From Pseudomonadota bacterium (lineage in GTDB: Bacteria > Pseudomonadota > Alphaproteobacteria > Sphingomonadales > Sphingomonadaceae): DNA of 58,488 bases. Made by a program: the position numbers and the translations under genes. Numbering within the stretch: the first letter of the stretch is position 1; each line of letters begins with the position of its first letter. Below, piece by piece: positions 7,853-17,151 of the stretch. Below the pieces are notes generated by a model, which had not been told where the DNA came from, made no database searches, and saw only the letters and a list, made by a program, of their open reading frames with translations. The stretch is taken from contig JAEZHP010000021.1 of the NCBI GenBank assembly GCA_023416515.1, positions 1 through 58,488 on the forward strand, in the 5' to 3' direction.

Positions 7853-10800
7853 ATGTCCGCACCGCAATTCTCGCTGCTCGGCACGCGCCGGCTGGGGCCG
7901 CTGTTCGTGGTCCAGTTCCTCACCGCGCTGAACGACAATCTGTTCAAGTTCGCCATGCTGTTCCTGGCGACTTACACGATCTTCGCCGGGCAGCCGGACC
8001 GCTCCGCGATGCTTGCCTTGGTCGCGACCGCATTGTTCACCCTGCCCTATTTCCTGTTCGGCGCGGTCGCCGGGCAAATCGCGGACTCGTGGGACAAGGC
8101 GCGGCTGATCCGCTGGGTGAAGGCCGCCGAGATCGGGATCATGGGCATCGGGCTTGGCGGCTTCGCGCTCCAGTCGATCCCGCTGCTGCTCACCGGCCTG
8201 TTCCTGATGGGCTGTCACTCGACGCTGTTCGGCCCGGCCAAATACGCGATCATCCCGCAGCATCTGCACCGCGACGAGGTTATGGGCGGAACCGGCCTGA
8301 TCGAGGCCGGCACGTTCCTCGCCATCCTTTCCGGACAGTTGATGGCGGGCGTCATCGCGCCCTGGTACGCCGGCCTCGCGGCGATGGGCCTCGCCATCCT
8401 CGGCTTCCTCGCCTCGCTCGCCATCCCTGCCGCGCCGTCGTCCGCACAGGACCTCGCCATCGACTTCAATCCGTGGCGGAGCAGCAAGCGGCTGATCGCG
8501 GTTGCCAGGCACGGCCCGGGCGTGTGGCTGTGCATCCTCGGCATCAGCTGGTTCTTCGCGGTCGGGGCGGTGATGCTGTCGCAATTCACCCCGCTCGTCG
8601 ACGGGGTGCTTCGCGGCGGCCCGAGCGTCGCCAACCTGTTCCTCATCGTCTTCTCGGTTGGAGTCGCCCTTGGCTCGGTGACCGTGAATCGCCTGCTCAA
8701 GGGCGAGATTTCGGGCCGATACGTGCCGGTCTCGGCACTGTTCCTCGCCGCGTTCATGATCGACCTTTGGCTTGCCGCGCGCGGCTTCGCGGCGCCCGCG
8801 GCGATGAGCGACTGGCGCAGCTTCGTGGGCTCCTTCGCCTCCGTCCGAATCCTGTTCGACCTGTTCATGATCGCCTTCGCCGGCGGCATGTTCGTGGTCC
8901 CGCTCTACGCCATCCTCCAGACCAGCGGCCCCGCCGAGGAACGCTCGCGCCGGATCGCCGCCAACAACATCGTCAACGCGGCGGTGGGCGTGGTGGTGAT
9001 CGGGACGATCGCCGGCATGATGGCTGGCGGAATCGACGTTCCAGGCGTGATCGGCGTGATGGGTTTCGCCACCCTGGCGGTCGCGCTGGTCTCCTGCTGG
9101 CTGCTTCCCGAAACGGTGATCAAGAGCCTCGTCAGGGGCCTGCTCCGGCTCCTCTACCGGGTCGAGGTCGCCGGCGCCGAGAACATGCCCAAGGCGGGCG
9201 AACCCGCCGTCGTTGTGGTCAACCACGTGTCGTTCCTCGACGGCCTGCTGCTCGCCGCCTTCCTTCCGGGAAAGCCGACCTTCGCGATCCACAGCCACAT
9301 CGCCCGGCAATGGTGGGCGAGGCTGGCGATGAAGCTGTTCAAGGCCTTCCCGGTCGATCCCACCAACCCGATGGCCGCCAAGGCGATGGTCAAGACGGTG
9401 AAGGAGGGCAACACGCTCGTCATCTTCCCGGAAGGCCGGATCACCGTCACCGGCGCGTTGATGAAGGTGTTCGACGGTCCCGGGATGGTCGCGGACAAGG
9501 CCGACGCGCCGGTCATTCCGGTGCGCATCGACGGCGCGCAATATACGCGCTTCTCCCACCTCAAGGGCAAGGTGCGGCTTCGCTCCTTCCCGAAGATCAA
9601 GCTGACCGTGCTTCCGCCGCGGCGCTTTGCGGTGGAGGGCGAGATGTCCGCGCGCGAGCGCCGCGCCGCCGCCGGGCGCCAGCTCTATGACGTGATGAGC
9701 GGGATGATCTTCGAGACGTCGGATACCAGCCGAACGCTGTACGAGGCGCTTCTCGACGCCAAGACGATCCATGGCGGGAAGGCCAAGGTGGTCGAGGATG
9801 TGAAGCGCGAACCACTCACCTATTCGCGCCTCCTCGTCGCCACCAAGGCGCTGGGCCGAGTGTTCAAGGGGCGCACCATGGAGGGAGAGGCGGTCGGCCT
9901 CCTCCTGCCCAATATCAATGGGGCGGTGGTGAGCTTCTTCGCGCTCCAGGGCCTCGGCCGAGTGCCGGCGATGCTCAACTACACGGCGGGCCTCACCAAT
10001 TTGAAGGCCGCCTGCACGGCCGCGGAGGTGAAGACGGTTATCACGGCCCGCGCCTTCATCGAGCAGGCCAAGCTCCAGGACATCGTCGCCGGGCTCGAAG
10101 CTGACGGCCGCTCGATCCTTTACCTCGAGGACGTCGCCGCGACGATCGGCACCGGAGCCAAGCTTCGCGCGGCGATCGGCGCCCGCTTCGCCCGCCGACT
10201 GCTCGCCCGCCGCAAGCTGTCGCCCGATGCGCCGGCCGTGATCCTGTTCACGAGCGGATCGGAGGGTCTGCCCAAGGGCGTGGTCCTCACCCACCGCAAC
10301 CTGCTCAGCAACTGCCTTCAGCTCGCCGCGCGAATCGACTTCAACCCGAGCGACATCGTCCTCAACGCGCTTCCGGTGTTCCACAGCTTTGGGCTCACCG
10401 GCGGGACTTTGCTGCCGATCCTCAACGGGGTGAAGACCCTGCTATACCCGAGCCCGCTCCACTACCGGATCGTGCCGGCGCTCGCTTATGACGCCAACGC
10501 GACCATCCTGTTCGGCACCGACACATTCCTCGCCGGCTATGCCCGGATGGCGCATAGCTACGACTTCTACGCTCTTCGCTACATCTTCGCCGGCGCCGAG
10601 CGGGTGCGCGACGAGACGAGGCGGACCTATGCCGACAAGTTCGGCCTCCGCATCCTCGAAGGCTATGGAGCGACCGAGGCGGGGCCGGTGATCGCGGTCA
10701 ACACGCCGATGCACTTCCGCCCCGGAACCGTGGGCCGCTTGCTTCCCGGGGTCGAGGCGCGGCTCGAGGAAGTGCCTGGGATCGACAGCGGAAAGCGCCT

Positions 10801-11269
10801 CGCCATCCGCGGGCCGAACATCATGGCGGGCTATCTCAAGACCGACGCGCCGGGCGTGCTTCAGCCCCCCGAGGGTGGCTGGCACGACACCGGCGACATC
10901 GTCACGATCGACAAGGAAGGCTTCGTTACAATCCGCGGCCGCGCCAAGCGGTTCGCGAAGATCGGCGGCGAGATGGTCTCGCTTCCGGCGGTCGAGCGCT
11001 ATGCCTCCGCGGTGTGGCCGAACGCGGATCACGCAGTGGTGACGCGGCCGGATCCGAAGAAGGGCGAGCAGCTCGTCCTGTTCACCACCGAGCCGGCGGC
11101 GACCACCACGGTGCTCCAGCAGTGGGCGCGTGGCAATGGCGTGACCGAGCTGTCGGTGCCGAAGGATGTGCGCGTGGTCGAGGCCCTGCCCGTGCTCGGC
11201 ACCGGGAAGGTGGATTATGTGACGATGACCGCGATGGCTGCGGGCGGAGCGGAGAAGGCAGCAGCTTAG
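7853..11269 (+). CDS. LplT-Aas fusion: MFS lysophospholipid transporter / acyltransferase / acyl-ACP ligase
   Basis: A 1138-residue three-domain protein. Residues about 1-410 are an MFS transporter of the LplT type (TALNDNLFKFA). About 430-620 form a PlsC acyltransferase with NHVSFLD (HX4D) and FPEGRIT. About 640-1130 form an AMP-forming acyl ligase (FTSGSEGLPKGVVLTHRNL, GYGATEAGPV, WHDTGD). In E. coli, LplT flips lysophospholipid inward and Aas re-acylates it; here both are one chain. ATG 7853 is chosen because GGGAGAG precedes it and a paralogue at 54892 starts at the same point. The alternative GTG at 7784 lies in the operator. It recycles phospholipids at the inner membrane. Confidence 0.9.
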   Translation: MSAPQFSLLGTRRLGPLFVVQFLTALNDNLFKFAMLFLATYTIFAGQPDRSAMLALVATALFTLPYFLFGAVAGQIADSWDKARLIRWVKAAEIGIMGIGLGGFALQSIPLLLTGLFLMGCHSTLFGPAKYAIIPQHLHRDEVMGGTGLIEAGTFLAILSGQLMAGVIAPWYAGLAAMGLAILGFLASLAIPAAPSSAQDLAIDFNPWRSSKRLIAVARHGPGVWLCILGISWFFAVGAVMLSQFTPLVDGVLRGGPSVANLFLIVFSVGVALGSVTVNRLLKGEISGRYVPVSALFLAAFMIDLWLAARGFAAPAAMSDWRSFVGSFASVRILFDLFMIAFAGGMFVVPLYAILQTSGPAEERSRRIAANNIVNAAVGVVVIGTIAGMMAGGIDVPGVIGVMGFATLAVALVSCWLLPETVIKSLVRGLLRLLYRVEVAGAENMPKAGEPAVVVVNHVSFLDGLLLAAFLPGKPTFAIHSHIARQWWARLAMKLFKAFPVDPTNPMAAKAMVKTVKEGNTLVIFPEGRITVTGALMKVFDGPGMVADKADAPVIPVRIDGAQYTRFSHLKGKVRLRSFPKIKLTVLPPRRFAVEGEMSARERRAAAGRQLYDVMSGMIFETSDTSRTLYEALLDAKTIHGGKAKVVEDVKREPLTYSRLLVATKALGRVFKGRTMEGEAVGLLLPNINGAVVSFFALQGLGRVPAMLNYTAGLTNLKAACTAAEVKTVITARAFIEQAKLQDIVAGLEADGRSILYLEDVAATIGTGAKLRAAIGARFARRLLARRKLSPDAPAVILFTSGSEGLPKGVVLTHRNLLSNCLQLAARIDFNPSDIVLNALPVFHSFGLTGGTLLPILNGVKTLLYPSPLHYRIVPALAYDANATILFGTDTFLAGYARMAHSYDFYALRYIFAGAERVRDETRRTYADKFGLRILEGYGATEAGPVIAVNTPMHFRPGTVGRLLPGVEARLEEVPGIDSGKRLAIRGPNIMAGYLKTDAPGVLQPPEGGWHDTGDIVTIDKEGFVTIRGRAKRFAKIGGEMVSLPAVERYASAVWPNADHAVVTRPDPKKGEQLVLFTTEPAATTTVLQQWARGNGVTELSVPKDVRVVEALPVLGTGKVDYVTMTAMAAGGAEKAAA

Positions 11270-11317
11270 CGCAGGACACCAGAATCCTCGCTCGTTCCGA
11301 GCGGAGAGTTTGGAGCC

Positions 11318-12289
11318 CTACTCCGCGGCCTCGACCCGCGCCTCCGCCGGCAATCGCATGAGGGCCTGGCCGGCCTTGATGCGGGTGCCTTCGCGGATGC
11401 CGTCGGCGAGATCGAAACCATCGGGGGCGAAGAGGATGATGGTCGAGCCATGCTCGAACCAGCCCATTTCCTCCCCTTTCGCGATGTCCGCGAGGCACGG
11501 GATTCGGTGGACGACGCCGAGCCTCGCGCCGCCGCCCCGCCGCCGGGTGCGCGTGGCTCGGGCCTTGTGAATGCTGCCGCGCCGCCGGTTCATCTCGTGG
11601 CGGGGGCGCAGGTGGCGGACCGTGTCGACGAAGTCGAAGCGGATGCTTGCGACCAGGATCGCGGCGACCGGCACCAGCATGATCGGGTGGCCCGACGGCT
11701 GAAGCCTGCAATGGACCAGAGCCCGCTCGTTCTTGCAGAACAGCTTCTCGACGCGCTTCAGGGCGATCGGGTTCACGTTCCAGGTGTCGCCGGAAATGTA
11801 GGTCACTCCGTCCACCACCAGATCATGGGGCGCGTGGAAGCGGTGATAGTCCGAGCTGGTCAGCCGGATCGTCGCGAATCGTCCATTGCGGAACGTGCCG
11901 CTGTCGGCCTCGTCTCCAAGCAGGTCCCGGAGCGTGTAGGGAAAGCCCTTGATCTGGTAGAGATGGTCGCCGTCGATCCTGCCGCAGGCGCCGACGATGC
12001 CGTCGCAGGGGCTGGCGAGGATTTCCGGATGAGGGTCCGCAGGGCGGGCGCCGGACTTCAGCTGGCGCGTGAACACCTCGTGCATCGACCGGAACCGGGT
12101 GTTCGCCGCTTCCGACAGGTCGAGGTCGGTGAACAGCTTCCACGCCGCGATCGAGGTCTTGCGCACCACCGGATTCTCGATCTTCGAGAACCAGCCCATG
12201 AAGCGCGTCGTCAGCCGCCTCGGAAGGCGGTTGGTGAGGAGGAAGTTCAGATCCTCTTGAGCGACAAGTCGGTGCAGGGCAGAGCGCAT
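11318..12289 (-). CDS. psd: Phosphatidylserine decarboxylase
   Basis: A 323-residue decarboxylase making phosphatidylethanolamine from phosphatidylserine. The auto-cleavage site that generates the pyruvoyl group is HGST near the C-terminus (EHGSTIILFAP), giving a short alpha chain. DGIVGACGRID, SSDYHRFHAP and the INPxAL-like NVNPIALKR are conserved psd blocks. The ATG at 12289 (RSALHRLVAQED) is chosen because the longer frame lacks family similarity. It is divergent from the class III aminotransferase gene (64 bases). No pss gene is adjacent. With pmtA and the Aas fusion nearby it fits a phospholipid-remodelling neighbourhood. Confidence 0.92.
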   Translation of the reverse strand: MRSALHRLVAQEDLNFLLTNRLPRRLTTRFMGWFSKIENPVVRKTSIAAWKLFTDLDLSEAANTRFRSMHEVFTRQLKSGARPADPHPEILASPCDGIVGACGRIDGDHLYQIKGFPYTLRDLLGDEADSGTFRNGRFATIRLTSSDYHRFHAPHDLVVDGVTYISGDTWNVNPIALKRVEKLFCKNERALVHCRLQPSGHPIMLVPVAAILVASIRFDFVDTVRHLRPRHEMNRRRGSIHKARATRTRRRGGGARLGVVHRIPCLADIAKGEEMGWFEHGSTIILFAPDGFDLADGIREGTRIKAGQALMRLPAEARVEAAE

Positions 12290-12353
12290 TGCGAACAGTC
12301 GGTTTTCCGGACGAGGGCCGCGGGGCGGCGCCCATATAGAGCAGGTCACGCCA

Positions 12354-14012
12354 ATGAAACGCCGAAATATCGCCGTTGCCTCGGCGGCGGCCGCGCTCCT
12401 CACGCTCGGCTTCACCAAGGGTAAGAAGCGGCTCGACCTGTCCCGGGCCAAGCATCCCGGCTTCGCCGGCCACGCCAAGATGGCCAAGCGCGTCGCGGGC
12501 ATGATCCCCTTCTACGATTATGACGAGGGCAAGTTCTTCACCGCGGACGATCCGCCGCTCGAGGTCGCGGACCGGCGCCGAGCCGCGTTCGAGCGGCTGT
12601 CCAGGGAGTTTCACAGCCGCTTCGCCAAGACGCTCGCGCTGACCAACGAGACGCGCGAGGGCCTGTCGGACCTTCAGTTCACCTCGACCTATCGGGTGCC
12701 GTTCCAGTTCAGCCGGATCGTTCGGGAGAAGCTTCCGAGCGGCGTGTTCCTGGCAAGCTCGCACGGCGTCGAAGTCACCGACCTCGACGGCAACGACTTC
12801 TACGACCTCACCGGAAGCTATGGGGTCAATCTGTTCGGCTACGACTTCTACAGGGAGACGATCGCGGAAGGCGCCGCGATGGTCGCCGAGCTCGGGCCGG
12901 TGCTCGGCCTGTTCCATCCGGTGGTCGCGGACAATGTCGAGCGGATCCGCGCGGTGTCGGGCATGGACGAGGTGTCGTTTCACATGTCCGGAACCGAGGC
13001 GGTGATGCAGGCGGTGCGCCTCGCCCGCTATCACACCGGCAAGTCCCACCTCGTCCGCTTCGCCGGCGCCTATCATGGCTGGTGGGGCGACGTTCAGCCG
13101 GGCATCGGCAACCCGGTCCCCGCCGAGCGTACCTACACGCTGGCCGACATGTCCGAGCAGACACTTCAGGTGCTGAGGACTCGCAAGGACATCGCCTGCG
13201 TGCTGGTGAACCCCTTGCAGGCGCTCCACCCCAACAGCGCAGCCCCGGCGGATTCTGCCCTGGTCGCGGGGCGCTCGTCGAAGCCGGCCGACCGCGAGGC
13301 GTACAGCGCCTGGCTTCGGCGCCTGGCCGAGACCTGCCGAGAGGCCGGCATCGTTCTGATCTTCGACGAGGTGTTCGTCGGCTTCCGCCTCGCTCACGGC
13401 GGTGCCCGAGAATATTTCGGGGTCGAGCCAGACATGATCACTTACGGCAAGTCCCTGGGCGGCGGCCTTCCGGTTGGGGTTCTGACCGGCCGCGCCGCGA
13501 TCATGCGACGGTTCAAGGAGGACAAGCCGGCCGACCCCCTGATCGCGCGCGGCACGTTCAATTCGCACCCATATGTGATGGGTGCGATGAACGCCTTCCT
13601 CCGCCGGCTCGGAAGCGACGAGGTCCGCGCCATCTACGACGGCATCGACCAGCGGTGGAACGCCCGAGCCGCCTCGCTCAACGTGCGCCTGGAGGCGGAG
13701 GGGCTGTCGCCGCGAGTGTCGAACCTGTCGAGCATCTGGACCGTCGGCTACGAGCAGCCGTCGCGCTACAACTGGATGTTCCAATATTATCTGCGGCTCG
13801 AGGGCCTGATGCTGAGCTGGGTCGGAACCGGCCGCCTCATCTTCAGCCTCAACTACGCCGACGCCGATTTCGAGGCGGTCGCCGATCGCTTCGTCGCCGC
13901 CGCCAAGGCGATGCGGGACGACGGCTGGTGGTCCAACGACACCCGACTCACCGACAAGGGGATCAAGCGCCAGATCCTCAAGGAAACGCTCGGTCGGAAG
14001 ATCGCGGGCTGA
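12354..14012 (+). CDS. Class III aminotransferase / glutamate-1-semialdehyde aminomutase-like protein
   Basis: A 552-residue PLP enzyme, about 120 residues longer than HemL. The extra N-terminal part has a hydrophobic stretch (residues about 5-20) followed by a basic region. The PLP-binding lysine is in TYGKSLGGGLPVG, with SGTEAVMQAVRLAR, AYHGWWGD and FDEVFVGFR upstream. Class III enzymes move an amino group between an amino acid and an aldehyde or act as mutases. The substrate is unknown. It is divergent from psd, and the N-terminal hydrophobic segment could anchor it to the membrane. The long N-terminus is unlike the canonical HemL, so heme synthesis is unlikely. Confidence 0.8.
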   Translation: MKRRNIAVASAAAALLTLGFTKGKKRLDLSRAKHPGFAGHAKMAKRVAGMIPFYDYDEGKFFTADDPPLEVADRRRAAFERLSREFHSRFAKTLALTNETREGLSDLQFTSTYRVPFQFSRIVREKLPSGVFLASSHGVEVTDLDGNDFYDLTGSYGVNLFGYDFYRETIAEGAAMVAELGPVLGLFHPVVADNVERIRAVSGMDEVSFHMSGTEAVMQAVRLARYHTGKSHLVRFAGAYHGWWGDVQPGIGNPVPAERTYTLADMSEQTLQVLRTRKDIACVLVNPLQALHPNSAAPADSALVAGRSSKPADREAYSAWLRRLAETCREAGIVLIFDEVFVGFRLAHGGAREYFGVEPDMITYGKSLGGGLPVGVLTGRAAIMRRFKEDKPADPLIARGTFNSHPYVMGAMNAFLRRLGSDEVRAIYDGIDQRWNARAASLNVRLEAEGLSPRVSNLSSIWTVGYEQPSRYNWMFQYYLRLEGLMLSWVGTGRLIFSLNYADADFEAVADRFVAAAKAMRDDGWWSNDTRLTDKGIKRQILKETLGRKIAG

Positions 14013-14140
14013 AATCCACAGCAAAAAGCGCGGCTGAATAAACCCGCCTTGCCAGCGCCTTATTGCCCGCTCACGATGACTGGAGCGGAGTTTTCGGCAC
14101 GCTGCGAAAGACAGCGGCCTTTACGTAGGGGAATGCACAA

Positions 14141-15985
14141 ATGACGAAGTTCGCGTCGCGTCTTCTCGCCACGACGGCGGTTCTGCTGGCCGGTGTCTCG
14201 ATCGCCGCGCCGGCCCAGGCGCAGCGGGTCGACCGCATCATCGCTTTCGGCGACAGCTACGCCGACGACGGCAATTTCTTCCAGCTGACCGGAATTCCGT
14301 TGCCCGCGGCCTATCCGAACGGGCGCTTCAGCAACGGCACCAACTTCGTCGACACGATGTCGCTGCTGCTCGGGCGGCCGGTCGACAATTTCGCGATTGG
14401 CGGGGCGTTCACCGGCACCGGCAACATCAACGGCATACCGGGCCTGGGCTTCCAGCTCGAATATCAGTCGTTCCTCGCCGGCGGCGGCCCCGCGGCATTT
14501 CCGCGCGTGAGCGGCACCTTTGGCCCTTCCGACCTCGTCGCATTGTCGATCGGCGGCAACGACGCGCGCGCCTATGAGCAAAGCCTCGGCCTGAACCCCA
14601 CCGCGACTCAGATCCAGACCCTGCTTGCGGGCGTGCCGGCCCAGTCGGCGCTTCGGGTGGCCGAGGCGACGACAGGCCTCAATGCCCTGTTCAACGCCGG
14701 AGCCCGCAATTTCACGGTGCTGGCGGGCGATGTCGGTCGTCTTCCCGAAGTCACGGGACGGCCGGTCGCAGCGGTCGGCACCGCTTATGCCAGCGCATTT
14801 AACGCGGGGCTTCGGACTTCGCTCGCAAACCTCGCCAACCAGGGCGCGATCGTCAATTATCTCAACCTCAACCTGATCGGCGACCGGGTCCAGGCCAATC
14901 CTGCAGCTTATGGCCTCCAAAGCGCCGGAGCGGCGACTGCCGCCGACGTCGCCGCGGGCCGTGCCGACAACTTCCTCTTCTACGCCGACAACGTGCACCT
15001 GACCTCCGCCGGCTTCGCCATCGTCGGCGCCTATGCGGTTCGCCAGCTCGAAGCTCCGCTTCAGCTCGAGGCGCAGGGCGAGACGGTGATGCTCGCGGCG
15101 GATTCGTTCGGCCAGTCGCTTCAGGACCGGCTCGATCTCAACTCCGCCAGCTCCGGCGAAGGCCCGCCGCTTCGGGTCTTCTTCGGCGCCGATTACGGCC
15201 AGCGCCAGGTCGACGACACCCAGACCAGCCTGGCTTTCCGCGCCGAGCGGTGGAGCGCCACGGGCGGCGTCGAATATGACGGCGGGTCATGGCTGATCGG
15301 CGCCGCGGCCAGCCTGTCGAACGGAGACACGCGCTTCCTGAGCGGTAGCGGAAGCGTCGAAAGCGACATGGTGCAGGTCGGCGCCTACGCTTCCTGGTCC
15401 GGCGGCGGCGCCTTCATCGAGGCCTATGGCGGCATCGGCCAGGGCGACCTCGGAATCCGCCGCGACGCGGTCATCGACGAGATCACCGGCGACACCGATG
15501 CCAACACGATCGTCGCCGGCGCTCAGGTCGGCTATCTGTTCGACCTCGGCCAGGTCCGCGTCGGACCGGTCGCGGGCATCAGCTATGCCAAGGCCGAAAT
15601 CGACGGCTTCACCGAGACCGGCGATCCCGTGCTCACGCTCAACGTGTCCGACCAGGATATCGACGAGCTGGTCGGAAGCGTCGGAATCGAGCTCAACGCC
15701 GATCTCGACATCGGCGGAAGCCGCGTCGCCCCCTTCCTCTCGGCGACGGTCGAAAAGCCGCTCGACGATGATCCGCGCACGATCCGCTACGCCCTGACGG
15801 CGGCGCCGGAGATCGTGAACCAATGGGTCGTGACCGCGAGCGACGAGGCCTATGGCCGGCTGTCGCTGGGCGCCAACCTTCAGGTCACCGAAGGCATCAC
15901 GGTGCAGGTCGCCGGATCGACCACGGTTGGCCAGGACAATGGCGACCGCAGCGGCGCCTCGGTCGCCCTGAGGGTCGGCTTCTAG
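14141..15985 (+). CDS. GDSL-type esterase autotransporter
   Basis: A 614-residue protein with a Sec signal (AAPAQAQ, cut near residue 29). The passenger (about 30-300) is a GDSL/SGNH hydrolase: block I FGDSYADDG with the catalytic Ser, GGNDAR in block III, and DNVHLTSAGF giving the catalytic Asp and His. The C-terminal ~280 residues are a type Va autotransporter beta barrel ending in aromatic VALRVGF. It is exported to the cell surface and probably hydrolyses esters or lipids, like EstA-type enzymes. AGGGGA lies about 10 bases before the start. It is a single-gene unit. Confidence 0.9.
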   Translation: MTKFASRLLATTAVLLAGVSIAAPAQAQRVDRIIAFGDSYADDGNFFQLTGIPLPAAYPNGRFSNGTNFVDTMSLLLGRPVDNFAIGGAFTGTGNINGIPGLGFQLEYQSFLAGGGPAAFPRVSGTFGPSDLVALSIGGNDARAYEQSLGLNPTATQIQTLLAGVPAQSALRVAEATTGLNALFNAGARNFTVLAGDVGRLPEVTGRPVAAVGTAYASAFNAGLRTSLANLANQGAIVNYLNLNLIGDRVQANPAAYGLQSAGAATAADVAAGRADNFLFYADNVHLTSAGFAIVGAYAVRQLEAPLQLEAQGETVMLAADSFGQSLQDRLDLNSASSGEGPPLRVFFGADYGQRQVDDTQTSLAFRAERWSATGGVEYDGGSWLIGAAASLSNGDTRFLSGSGSVESDMVQVGAYASWSGGGAFIEAYGGIGQGDLGIRRDAVIDEITGDTDANTIVAGAQVGYLFDLGQVRVGPVAGISYAKAEIDGFTETGDPVLTLNVSDQDIDELVGSVGIELNADLDIGGSRVAPFLSATVEKPLDDDPRTIRYALTAAPEIVNQWVVTASDEAYGRLSLGANLQVTEGITVQVAGSTTVGQDNGDRSGASVALRVGF

Positions 15986-16076
15986 GTAACGCGCATCGCA
16001 GGCCGAGCGGCTTTGGTCGCTCGGTCGAGCGATCGTCCGTTCTCATCGCGCCGCGCCTGCGCCGGCGCGATTGGCC

Positions 16077-16119
16077 TCTAATCTCCCGCGCTTTCCACGA
16101 GAGAGCGCGGGAGATTAGA
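16077..16119 (+). promoter_or_regulatory. Perfect 16-bp hairpin covering the ribosome binding site of the downstream gene
   Basis: The arms at 16077-16092 and 16104-16119 pair perfectly with an 11-base loop. The 3' arm contains GGGAGA, which is the only candidate Shine-Dalgarno for the ATG at 16122. When folded it would occlude translation. It could be a thermosensor, a ligand or protein-controlled switch, or the terminator of the upstream autotransporter gene. No run of T follows the stem, which weakens the terminator reading. Confidence 0.6.
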
Positions 16120-16121
16120 TT

Positions 16122-17147
16122 ATGGAGAGCGGAGTCGGGCCGGAGCAGATCCTTCAGGTCGGCATGGGCTTCTGGCCGTCCAAGGTGCTGTTGAGCGCGG
16201 TCGAGCTCGGCCTGTTCACCGAACTGTCCGGCGGCCCGCTAACCGCCGCCGAGATCGAGCAGGCGCTGGGCCTGCATTCGCGCGGAACCTACGACTTCCT
16301 GGACACGCTGGTGGCAATCGGGCTGCTTGATCGCAGCGGCAATGGCGCCGCGGCGCGTTACGCCAACACCGCGGCGACGGCGCAATTCCTCGACCGCAAC
16401 AAGCCGTCCTATATCGGCGGCATTCTCGAGATGGCGAACGCCCGGCTCTACCGCTTTTGGGCGGACCTCACTCCGGCGCTGAAGACCGGTCAGCCGCAAA
16501 ATGAGGTCAAGCATTCCGGCAAGGCGATGTTCGACGAGCTCTACGCCGATCCCAAGCGCCTCGAGCAGTTCATGGACGCGATGACCGGCGTCTCGATGGC
16601 CAACTTCAACGCCTTCGCGGAGAAGTTCGATTTCTCCGGCTACAAGACTCATGCGGATATCGGCGGGGCGACCGGGCAGCTCGCGACCATCGTCGCCCAG
16701 CGCCACGACCACATAAGCTCAGTCTCCTACGACCTCCCGGTCGTCCAGCCGATCGCCGAGCGGCGCGTCCAGCGTGCAGGCCTGAACGGCCGCGTCGCCA
16801 CCGGGGCGATCGACTTCTTCGAGGACGATTTTCCCAAAGCGGACCTGATCACCATGGGAATGATCCTCCACGACTGGAATCTGGACAAGAAGAAGCAGCT
16901 CATCGCCAAGGCGTATGACGCCTTGCCCGAGGGCGGCGCCTTCGTTGCGATCGAGAACATCATCGACGACGACCGGCGGCAGAACGCCTTCGGCCTGATG
17001 ATGTCGCTCAACATGCTGATCGAGTTCGGCGACGCTTTCGACTTCACCGGCGCCGACTTCGAAAGCTGGTGCCTGGAGGCGGGCTTCAAGCGCTGCGAGG
17101 TTCTCCCGCTGGCCGGGCCTGCGAGTGCGGCGGTCGCCTACAAATAG
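16122..17147 (+). CDS. SAM-dependent O-methyltransferase (acetylserotonin/hydroxyneurosporene OMT-like)
   Basis: A 341-residue class I methyltransferase. Residues about 15-90 form the winged-helix dimerisation domain (VLLSAVELGLFTEL, TAAEIEQALGL). Residues about 170-320 form the Rossmann SAM domain (ADIGGATGQLA, where the more usual motif is GGGTG). The catalytic histidine region is MILHDWN, with VAIENIIDDD following. It methylates a hydroxyl of a small molecule; the substrate is unknown. It starts at ATG 16122 inside a strong local structure that masks its ribosome binding site (see hairpin). Confidence 0.8.
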   Translation: MESGVGPEQILQVGMGFWPSKVLLSAVELGLFTELSGGPLTAAEIEQALGLHSRGTYDFLDTLVAIGLLDRSGNGAAARYANTAATAQFLDRNKPSYIGGILEMANARLYRFWADLTPALKTGQPQNEVKHSGKAMFDELYADPKRLEQFMDAMTGVSMANFNAFAEKFDFSGYKTHADIGGATGQLATIVAQRHDHISSVSYDLPVVQPIAERRVQRAGLNGRVATGAIDFFEDDFPKADLITMGMILHDWNLDKKKQLIAKAYDALPEGGAFVAIENIIDDDRRQNAFGLMMSLNMLIEFGDAFDFTGADFESWCLEAGFKRCEVLPLAGPASAAVAYK

Positions 17148-17151
17148 GCGC

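Noticed and set aside
7742..10384. 880-codon open frame antisense to the LplT-Aas gene
   Set aside because: It is an antisense shadow produced by high GC content; it has low-complexity His/Arg/Asp-rich sequence and no domain, while the sense frame has clear family motifs.
11823..14024. Long frame antisense to psd and the class III aminotransferase
   Set aside because: Same cause. The sense strands carry recognisable enzymes throughout.
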